The position numbers were made by a program, and so were the translations under genes. DNA of 7,731 nucleotides from an uncultured Chloroflexota bacterium (GTDB lineage: Bacteria; Chloroflexota; Anaerolineae; Aggregatilineales; Phototrophicaceae), in contig CALDGT010000807.1 in assembly GCA_937942935.1 (NCBI GenBank), positions 1 to 7,731 on the forward strand, written 5' to 3'. A model generated the notes under the pieces. The model did no database searches. It saw nothing but the letters and a program-made list of their open reading frames with translations, and was not told where the DNA came from. This document shows, in pieces, positions 1 through 5,147 of this stretch (position 1 is its first letter; every line of letters begins with the position of its first letter).

Positions 1-1104
1 GGGTTCAATGGTGATGACATTCCCCACTGCAAAGACATCTTCTTGGCTACTATGGGTGATGCGAGGGCGCTCATGAATCTTGAGTCCCAAACCATGCCCC
101 AAACTATGGGTATATCCATATTGGGTGTTGGGTTCATTTCGTAAGGTAGGATGCCCTAATTTCTCAAAATAATCTTGAACGGCTTCTTGCATCAGATGAG
201 TGGGCTTGTTGAGCGCATACGATTCGACAGCAATATCAAATGCAGTCATGACCTGATGATAGAGGTCATAGACTTCTTGGGGGGCATAGCCAATACACCA
301 TGTCCGTGTGACATCATGATGATACCCACCGCCCAATTCACGCGGGAATAAATCGAACACAATAGATTGTCCTAGTCGCAGGGGCATATCATCTTGACCA
401 CGACTATGAGGGAAGCCCGCATCACGTCCTTGTGCAAAAATCATGCCTGTATCTTCTAGTCCGCGTTCTAATAATGAACAGCGCACGAATGTCCGCACAT
501 CGCCGATGGTTAGGGGTGTGTTGTGACCTTTCATCACCACCTCATCCACCACCTCATGTCCCGCAATAAAATTCCATGTGGCTTCTAAGACATCATTGGT
601 CCGTTTTGCCACTGATTGAATCCGCGCCAATTCATCTGCGGATTTGGTCAACGCCGCTTGGTCAAATAAGGTCGCCCCAGATTCACCTACAAATGAGAAC
701 TGCGGATAAGCCTCGCGGAGCATATCCACCAATGCCAAGATTTGGTGAACTTCGTTTGTGCCATAAATGCCAATTTTGCCCCCTTTAATGCCTAAACGGT
801 CTAATATCACCCCCCATAAGGCGACATTGGCTTTCATAGGGTCGTTGTTATTTTGGGTGAATAATTCATAATATCCAAAATCGCTATAGGTATAACAAGT
901 GAGTTTGCTGGCGCGAGCTTCTTCAATTTCCATACCATTGACGACTAAAATAGGGTCTGCATCACGTTTTTTCCATGCCATACCACCCGTGATATGCACA
1001 CTCCCCACCAGATAATCGAGTGGTGCGCTATAGTCGTGACTAGCAAGGATGACCACAGCTTCTAAATTGCGGTCTGCCATCAATTGATTGAGTTCTGATT
1101 TCAT
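1..1104 (-). CDS. M24-family metallopeptidase, Xaa-Pro aminopeptidase/dipeptidase type (3' end cut by window)
   Basis: Translating the minus strand from the ATG at 1104 gives 368 residues with no stop before the left edge. The N-terminal half (about 5-150) looks like the creatinase-N domain and the rest (about 158 onward) like the pita-bread catalytic fold. Metal ligands are visible: D251 in FDLFPRELGGGYHHDVTRTW and D264 in the same motif, H337 in HSLGHGLGLKIHERP and E367 in ITIEP, the last residues present. The fifth ligand, a second Glu, should lie just outside the window. The 13-residue Asp-Asp spacing with DLFPR and GY..D.TRT is, as I recall, typical of one Xaa-Pro peptidase branch. The family removes N-terminal residues before proline or splits Xaa-Pro dipeptides, using two Mn or Co ions in the cytoplasm. 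There is no signal peptide. A ribosome site AAAGGA lies about 9 nt upstream of the ATG. Creatinase-like or ectoine-hydrolase relatives cannot be excluded, so I give no symbol. Confidence 0.9.
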   Translation of the reverse strand, partial: MKSELNQLMADRNLEAVVILASHDYSAPLDYLVGSVHITGGMAWKKRDADPILVVNGMEIEEARASKLTCYTYSDFGYYELFTQNNNDPMKANVALWGVILDRLGIKGGKIGIYGTNEVHQILALVDMLREAYPQFSFVGESGATLFDQAALTKSADELARIQSVAKRTNDVLEATWNFIAGHEVVDEVVMKGHNTPLTIGDVRTFVRCSLLERGLEDTGMIFAQGRDAGFPHSRGQDDMPLRLGQSIVFDLFPRELGGGYHHDVTRTWCIGYAPQEVYDLYHQVMTAFDIAVESYALNKPTHLMQEAVQDYFEKLGHPTLRNEPNTQYGYTHSLGHGLGLKIHERPRITHSSQEDVFAVGNVITIEP

Positions 1105-1138
1105 AAAGTAATTTTCCTTTGTGCGTTGATTTTTGTTG

Positions 1139-1167
1139 AGTGTACAAAAAGATGCGTGGCAAGGCAA
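1139..1167 (-). promoter_or_regulatory. candidate promoter for the M24 peptidase
   Basis: On the minus strand TTGCCT (1167-1162) and TACACT (1144-1139) are separated by 17 nt. Each box matches four of six consensus positions, so this is a weak but correctly spaced sigma-70-type candidate. It would give a leader of roughly 28 nt before the ATG at 1104. No better pair was found between the two divergent genes. Confidence 0.35.
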
Positions 1168-1230
1168 ATCCATTGGAACATGCCAATTCCCCGATGAATG
1201 TCACTATCAACTAATTTCAAGATTGGTTTA

Positions 1231-1239
1231 TGCTCTAAT
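1231..1239 (+). promoter_or_regulatory. candidate extended -10 promoter of the four-helix membrane protein gene
   Basis: The sequence TGC-TCTAAT combines an upstream TG dinucleotide with a -10 box matching five of six consensus bases. No good -35 box lies 17-18 nt upstream, as is usual for extended -10 promoters. Transcription would start near 1246, inside the palindrome at 1240-1257, and leave a leader of about 29 nt. Confidence 0.45.
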
Positions 1240-1257
1240 TAAATGAACATTCATTTA
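1240..1257. promoter_or_regulatory. perfect 18-bp palindrome, probable repressor operator
   Basis: TAAATGAACATTCATTTA consists of two exactly complementary 8-bp arms (TAAATGAA and TTCATTTA) around a 2-nt centre. It begins directly after the predicted -10 box and covers the predicted transcription start, where a bound dimer would block initiation. Size, near-zero spacer and the TGAA..TTCA core resemble operators of TetR/AcrR-family repressors, but the family assignment is inference. The neighbouring M24 gene, whose candidate promoter is about 75 bp away, need not be affected. No TetR gene is present in the window. Confidence 0.6.
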
Positions 1258-1274
1258 GCGAATAGAGGTTTTTG

Positions 1275-1727
1275 ATGCAAAAACGAATCCATCCAACCAC
1301 AATCAAACTGCTCATCGGTGTCCTGATTTTCTTGGGATTTGGGGGGATTTTTGGTGGAATCAGCTTTATTACCGACCCAACAGGCGGGGGGATGAATGTC
1401 CCGCAAAGTTACTTATCTGGGTTGCCGATTAATGATTATCTGCTACCCGGCATTGTTTTATTATTCGGATTTGGATTATTCCCATTGTTTTTGGCGTATG
1501 CCCTATGGCAAAAGCCAAAATGGTTAGCGCCACTTGCAAATCATTATATGGGCTGGATAATCACGGTGATGCTTGGCATTGGTTTGGTCACTTGGATGGT
1601 GTTGCAAATTGGCATTATGGGAATTCAACAACCGATTCAAGTGGTGATTATCATCATAGCGATAACCATCCTCATCCTAACCTTTTTACCAGATACCCGT
1701 TCTTACTATGCGGATGATAACGGGTAA
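1275..1727 (+). CDS. small membrane protein of an uncharacterised four-helix family
   Basis: This 150-residue protein has four predicted membrane helices at about 9-32, 54-78, 92-116 and 120-138, with a short polar tail (DTRSYYADDNG). After helix 1 comes DPTGGGMNVPQSYLSGLPIN followed by DYLLPGIVLLFGFGL. A Asp-Pro-Ser/Thr-Gly turn, a small/Pro-Asn/Phe segment and PG at the head of helix 2 recur in a widespread family of bacterial four-helix membrane proteins that I recognise by pattern but that has no assigned function. The start is taken as ATG 1275 rather than the in-frame TTG 1272, because AGAGG at 1264-1268 is 6 nt from the ATG but only 3 nt from the TTG. It is transcribed alone, divergent from the peptidase and convergent to selA, and is probably controlled through the 1240-1257 palindrome. 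A role in envelope adaptation is only a guess. Confidence 0.8.
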   Translation: MQKRIHPTTIKLLIGVLIFLGFGGIFGGISFITDPTGGGMNVPQSYLSGLPINDYLLPGIVLLFGFGLFPLFLAYALWQKPKWLAPLANHYMGWIITVMLGIGLVTWMVLQIGIMGIQQPIQVVIIIIAITILILTFLPDTRSYYADDNG

Positions 1728-1775
1728 CATCTATATTGATTATAGGTTTTTGAACACCCCTTGTTGAAATATAAT

Positions 1776-1809
1776 GGCGGACATACGAGGTTTTTGCCCC
1801 TAGTCCGCC
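1776..1809. terminator. possible bidirectional stem-loop between convergent genes
   Basis: GGCGGAC (1776-1782) and GTCCGCC (1803-1809) form a perfect 7-bp GC-rich stem around a 20-nt interior that can add a few bulged pairs (GG with CC around a T-run). It lies in the 90-nt gap between the stop of the membrane protein gene and the stop of selA, where a shared terminator is expected. Neither side has a proper U-tract after the stem, so intrinsic termination is uncertain. Confidence 0.3.
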
Positions 1810-1817
1810 TAGGCTTT

Positions 1818-3176
1818 CTAAATTGTCCCAATCTGCTCCAAAAATAATTTTTCTTGATGTGGTAACACGGTGCGCGGGTCGAATAGCACTTTATCATCAG
1901 CGATACGGGCGATAATCGGTGTTGGCAGGGCGCGGAGTTGTGCTAAAAAGGTGTCTGGTTTTTCGGCTGTTACCGAGACTAATGTGGTGGGCATGGTTTC
2001 ACCGGGCAAACTGCCCCCGCCAATCGTAGATTCCCCTGTGATGACCTGTGCTTTCATCCCCTTTTGGATGAAAATATCTGCCCATGCTTTTGCCTGTGCT
2101 TGCAAATCATCCAACGGACGCGCCAGCATCGCCAAAATGGGGATGTTGGTGAGCGCCGTCCCACGCCGATACTCATCGAGTGTGGCGGTTAATGCCGCAA
2201 AACATAATTTATCGGGGCGGATGGCACGCATGAGAGGATGTTTGCGTAGCTTGGCGATGATGTCACTTTTACCAATCAAAATACCTGCTTGTGGACCGCC
2301 AAGCAATTTATCGGCGCTAAATGCCACCACATCACAGCCACCCGCCAAACTTTCTTGTGGGGTAGGTTCATGAGTGAGTCCAAATTGTGCGGTATCTACG
2401 AGCGCACCACTTCCCAAATCATCCAATAAAAAAAGATGATGTTCATGGGCGACTTTTGCCATGTGATGGAGTGGGGTGGTCTCTACGAAGCCAATTTGTT
2501 TGAAGTTGGATGAATGAACACGCAATAAAGCGGCGGTATTTGGGGTGATGGCGCGTTCATAATCACTCATACGGGTGCGGTTGGTTGTCCCGACTTCGAT
2601 GAGGGTTGCGCCACTTTGCATCATTACATCTGGCACACGAAACCCACCACCAATTTCGACCAATTGCCCACGCGAGAGGATAACCTCATGTCCTTGTGCG
2701 AGTGTGGTGAGCATGAGCAACACCGCAGACGCATTATTATTCACCACAATAGCCGCTTCTGCCCCTGTGATGTCGCATATCAGGTTTTCGGCGTGGATAT
2801 GGCGTGACCCACGCTTGCCTGTTTCGATGTCAAATTCGAGGGTGCTATATCCGCCAGCGATTTCTAAAATGGCTTGTTGTGCCGATTGCGAGAGGGGCGC
2901 ACGTCCCAAATTGGTGTGAATAATCACGCCTGTTGCATTAATCACTCCGCGCAAGGTGGGCAAAAATTGATGAATGAGCGCATTTTGGGCGACTTGGATG
3001 AAGGCTTGTGGGTCTAACTCAATATTTTCACCGCCTAGCAACCGCTCACGAGCCTGATGTATGGCATCGCGCAAGGCGCGAGTGGTTTTTTCTCTGCCAT
3101 AGGTGGCAATGAGCGCATCTGCTTTTTGGAGCAGGTTATCTACAGATGGCAAAAATCGTAATTTAGTAATTGGCAT
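1818..3176 (-). CDS. selA: L-seryl-tRNA(Sec) selenium transferase (selenocysteine synthase)
   Basis: SelA is a PLP enzyme that converts seryl-tRNA(Sec) to selenocysteinyl-tRNA(Sec) using selenophosphate from SelD. In bacteria it forms a large homodecameric ring in the cytoplasm. The 452-residue length is close to the usual 450-470. The N-terminus carries the family signature LRFLPSVDNLL (6-16). Other family blocks are INATGVIIHTNLGRAPLS (79-96), EVGTTNRTR (194-202) and FSADKLLGGPQAGIL (286-300), with the PLP lysine at K290 preceded by D289. R317 and R320 lie 27 and 30 residues after the lysine, the same offsets as the substrate-binding arginines I recall from Aquifex SelA, so the active site looks intact. 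It is the last gene of a three-gene operon and its ATG overlaps the end of the upstream gene by 14 nt, with only a weak GAGAAC upstream, suggesting translational coupling. No selB, selD or tRNA-Sec gene is in the window. Confidence 0.95.
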   Translation of the reverse strand: MPITKLRFLPSVDNLLQKADALIATYGREKTTRALRDAIHQARERLLGGENIELDPQAFIQVAQNALIHQFLPTLRGVINATGVIIHTNLGRAPLSQSAQQAILEIAGGYSTLEFDIETGKRGSRHIHAENLICDITGAEAAIVVNNNASAVLLMLTTLAQGHEVILSRGQLVEIGGGFRVPDVMMQSGATLIEVGTTNRTRMSDYERAITPNTAALLRVHSSNFKQIGFVETTPLHHMAKVAHEHHLFLLDDLGSGALVDTAQFGLTHEPTPQESLAGGCDVVAFSADKLLGGPQAGILIGKSDIIAKLRKHPLMRAIRPDKLCFAALTATLDEYRRGTALTNIPILAMLARPLDDLQAQAKAWADIFIQKGMKAQVITGESTIGGGSLPGETMPTTLVSVTAEKPDTFLAQLRALPTPIIARIADDKVLFDPRTVLPHQEKLFLEQIGTI

Positions 3177-3642
3177 TTCGTTCTCGCATTTGCAAAAAGA
3201 CTTCTAACACCACAAATACCAACGCTAATAAGACCAGTGTTGCGACCGATAGCACCCGTAAAATTTGCAACCAAACACCAATCACCACAAATAACCCTAT
3301 CCAAATGCTTTGGCGCACCAAAACCCCACCCGATGGGGGTTCTGCGGTGAGTGGGATGAATCGCATGTTGATAAACCGCACAATCGGCAGGCTAAATCCG
3401 GTGACAACCAAGTGAATGAATAAAAAATATAACCATAATTCTGCGCCAATGCGGGGCAGGGCAATGGTGATGAGGGTGGCTAATCCGATGCCACCCACAC
3501 CGAGCATTGCTAAACTCGCCAATAACACCCCTGCATGGTCTGCGGGTAAACGATTAGGGGTGCTGGGTCGCTGTGAGCGCGGGTTGCGCTCACGGGTAGC
3601 AGGGCGGGTATTGGGGTCTATATCGGGTGCTGTATCGGTCAT
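3163..3642 (-). CDS. uncharacterised 159-residue membrane protein, middle gene of the selA operon
   Basis: I do not recognise an annotated family. Residues 1-36 are a polar, Arg/Pro/Thr-rich, probably disordered cytoplasmic tail. Four hydrophobic segments follow at about 38-62, 68-90, 111-129 and 131-150, ending in a charged tail (QMRERNANY). Between helices 2 and 3 is a hydrophilic loop with RFINMRFIPLTAEPPSGG and then VLVRQSIWIGLF, which looks like the most family-specific part; it resembles small conserved Chloroflexota membrane proteins, from memory only. The ATG lies 2 nt after the stop of the BTAD gene and has no convincing ribosome site (the preceding bases are GCTCGCTCG and then an AT stretch), so translation probably depends on ribosomes finishing the upstream gene. 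Its last 14 nt overlap selA. A membrane role linked to either neighbour is possible, but nothing in the sequence shows a substrate or enzyme activity. Confidence 0.8.
   Translation of the reverse strand: MTDTAPDIDPNTRPATRERNPRSQRPSTPNRLPADHAGVLLASLAMLGVGGIGLATLITIALPRIGAELWLYFLFIHLVVTGFSLPIVRFINMRFIPLTAEPPSGGVLVRQSIWIGLFVVIGVWLQILRVLSVATLVLLALVFVVLEVFLQMRERNANY
3573..3593 (-). repeat. perfect 8-bp inverted repeat (hairpin) inside the 159-residue gene
   Basis: On the plus strand, GTGAGCGC (3573-3580) and GCGCTCAC (3586-3593) flank a 5-nt loop. The operon mRNA would form the same GC-rich stem at about codons 17-24, in the region encoding the disordered tail. There is no following U-tract, so it is not an intrinsic terminator. 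It could influence mRNA stability or translation between the regulator and selA, or be chance in an Arg-rich stretch. Confidence 0.4.
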
Positions 3643-3644
3643 GA

Positions 3645-4985
3645 TTATTTAACGAGCGAGCGATATAAATCGGTTGTGATAGGTGAGGGGCTAATTCCAA
3701 ACCGCGCCGAGAGTGTTTCTTTTAAGAACGCATATTGATTTTCGACATCGGCTTTCATGCCCAGTTGTGCATAAAGGCTCATCACTTCCCGATGAATGTC
3801 TTCACGTTCTGGCAATTCGCGCACAGCACGATTGAAATAACCCAGTGCCGATTGCAACTCATTGCGCCCTTTGCAAATCCGCCCCATATTGACGAGGGCT
3901 TGTGCATAAAGTTGTTGCAATTCCAAACGGCGCGAGCGAATCCATTGTGCGACCCGATGACTAACGTCTTTTTGCTCTAAACGGTTTTCCATACGGTCTA
4001 AAAATGGCGATTTATATAGGTCAATCGCATAACGATAAAGTTGCTCTTTCAGATTTATATCATCGGTCAGCATAGCGGTATCAATTGCTTGCTGAAATTC
4101 TGCCACGTCATAATGACGTACAACCAGTGGGCTTGGGGTATAAAATCCACTGGCATAGGTGGTTAATTCATACGAAATCTCTTCTTCGCCATCAAATAAG
4201 GTGATGCGCTCACTAATTTTCCGTTTGGTCACATGGAAAACATTGGTCGCTTCTTTGACAGGGAGGTTATTCCAGAATGTAGTGAAAATATCATCACGGG
4301 TGAGCAACGGATTATCTACAAAATAGAAAAATAAATTACGAGGCAACGCGCCATCCCAAGAGGTGATTTCTTCGCCATTCACTACTGCATGACCACGCCC
4401 AAACGCATATACCTCTAATTGGGGTTTGATTTCTTCTTCGATGGTAAAAATAATATCGTTAGCACGACGTTCTGTGCCAAGCACCACCGCCATCCCATTG
4501 GCGACATATTCACGCCATGTCTGATATGCCAACACACGGCTACTCACCACCCATTTGATATTTTCGGGCATGTTATCAATGAAGTTAATGACGAAATCGT
4601 TAAATTTTTCGTCAAATGGCACATTGTCGAGTTGGTCAATATAGAGGGTAACTGGCTTTTTGCCAATGACGCCCAAATCAGATGCCAATGACTCTGCCAT
4701 CAATTCCGCAGATGGACTTTTCTTTTTGAATGCTTCGGTCAATTTTTCGCCAAAATCGGGGTAGCTGGCTTTGAGGGTGGTGGTCATATCACTCAACCAA
4801 TCCCGCACATTTTTAACAGGATGTGGCACACAATAATAAACCAATGTTTGGCTATCATCAGTCAGAAAATGGCTTAAAAATACATTCCGATAGTGCGTCC
4901 ATGGATATAGTAACACAAGCCGTTTCCCTTGTGTTTTTTTGCGAAATTCATCTAATGAAACTCGTGTCACATCTTGATACATCAT
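3645..4985 (-). CDS. BTAD-domain transcriptional regulator with degenerate STAND/AAA-like N-terminus
   Basis: The 446 residues divide into three parts. Residues 1-185 look like a decayed MalT/STAND-type ATPase: a Walker-B-like strand PVTLYIDQLDNVP (111-123, D117 and D120) and a sensor-like strand WVVSSRV (145-151) remain, but the expected P-loop after GKRLVLL (20-26) reads YPWTHYRNVF, without Gly-Lys-Ser/Thr. Residues about 188-262 (LEVYAFGRGHAVVNGEEI, then RDDIFTTFWNN and NVFHVTKRKISERI) match the winged-helix DNA-binding domain of SARP/BTAD regulators. Residues about 290-445 are the helical, TPR-like BTAD, with LYKSPFLDRM, AQALVNMGRICKGRNELQSA and a REDIHREVMSLYAQLGMKADVENQY repeat end. Two ATGs are adjacent; AGGTG lies 8 nt before the first. 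It heads the operon with the membrane protein and selA, and diverges from the ligase gene. Function as an activator is known for the family; its targets here are inferred. Confidence 0.85.
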   Translation of the reverse strand: MMYQDVTRVSLDEFRKKTQGKRLVLLYPWTHYRNVFLSHFLTDDSQTLVYYCVPHPVKNVRDWLSDMTTTLKASYPDFGEKLTEAFKKKSPSAELMAESLASDLGVIGKKPVTLYIDQLDNVPFDEKFNDFVINFIDNMPENIKWVVSSRVLAYQTWREYVANGMAVVLGTERRANDIIFTIEEEIKPQLEVYAFGRGHAVVNGEEITSWDGALPRNLFFYFVDNPLLTRDDIFTTFWNNLPVKEATNVFHVTKRKISERITLFDGEEEISYELTTYASGFYTPSPLVVRHYDVAEFQQAIDTAMLTDDINLKEQLYRYAIDLYKSPFLDRMENRLEQKDVSHRVAQWIRSRRLELQQLYAQALVNMGRICKGRNELQSALGYFNRAVRELPEREDIHREVMSLYAQLGMKADVENQYAFLKETLSARFGISPSPITTDLYRSLVK

Positions 4986-5012
4986 AGGGGATACACCTCA
5001 ATTTTATTAAAC

Positions 5013-5024
5013 TTGTAGCTACAA
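5013..5024. promoter_or_regulatory. 12-bp perfect palindrome in the leader of the BTAD gene
   Basis: TTGTAGCTACAA is exactly self-complementary. It lies about 16-28 nt downstream of the predicted transcription start of the BTAD operon and 28 nt upstream of its ATG. A protein bound here would block elongation or promoter clearance, so autoregulation is possible. It may also fold as a short RNA hairpin. The binding protein is unknown. Confidence 0.4.
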
Positions 5025-5046
5025 AACTATTAGCTGATTTAATTGT

Positions 5047-5076
5047 ATTGTATCGAATATGGCTATGGGTTGTCAA
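5047..5076 (-). promoter_or_regulatory. promoter of the BTAD-membrane protein-selA operon
   Basis: The minus strand shows a perfect -35 box TTGACA (5076-5071) and a -10 box TACAAT (5052-5047, five of six) separated by 18 nt. A second TACAAT directly follows at 5047-5042 but has a 23-nt spacing. Transcription should start near 5040, giving a leader of about 55 nt. The -35 box overlaps that of the divergent ligase promoter. Confidence 0.65.
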
Positions 5077-5099
5077 ATTGCCAAATAGGGCATTATCAT
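5070..5099 (+). promoter_or_regulatory. promoter of the O-antigen-ligase-like gene
   Basis: The plus strand shows TTGTCA (5070-5075, five of six) and TATCAT (5094-5099, five of six) with an 18-nt spacer. Transcription would start near 5106, about 42 nt before the ATG at 5148. The -35 box shares six base pairs with the TTGACA of the opposite promoter, so polymerase cannot occupy both at once. Confidence 0.6.
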
Positions 5100-5147
5100 T
5101 AACCAATATTACCCCAAAGTGGCAGAAAACATAAGGAATTTTGCTTC

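Noticed and set aside
576..788. Plus-strand open frame of 70 codons
   Set aside because: It lies entirely antisense within the M24 peptidase gene, whose catalytic motifs are unambiguous, and its own translation shows no family features.
1172..1186. Inverted repeat ATTGG-N6-CCAAT between the divergent genes at the left
   Set aside because: The arms are only 5 bp and compete with another pairing (GGAA/TTCC) in the same bases. It is not placed on a promoter box well enough to support an operator.
1272..1274. TTG as an alternative start of the four-helix membrane protein
   Set aside because: The adjacent ATG at 1275 is the stronger start codon and has the better distance (6 nt) from the AGAGG ribosome site.
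1706..1897. Minus-strand open frame of 63 codons crossing the convergent gap
   Set aside because: It overlaps the ends of both flanking genes in another frame, has no ribosome site, and its composition is unlike a real protein.
2052..2073. Perfect 8-bp inverted repeat TTTCATCC/GGATGAAA inside selA, considered as a SECIS-like or regulatory hairpin
   Set aside because: It is not downstream of an in-frame TGA, is A/T-rich, and encodes an ordinary stretch of the enzyme (QKGMKA region). Chance is the simplest explanation.
1870..2919. Several plus-strand open frames opposite selA
   Set aside because: They are antisense shadows of a fully recognisable SelA coding sequence, with no ribosome sites or recognisable domains.
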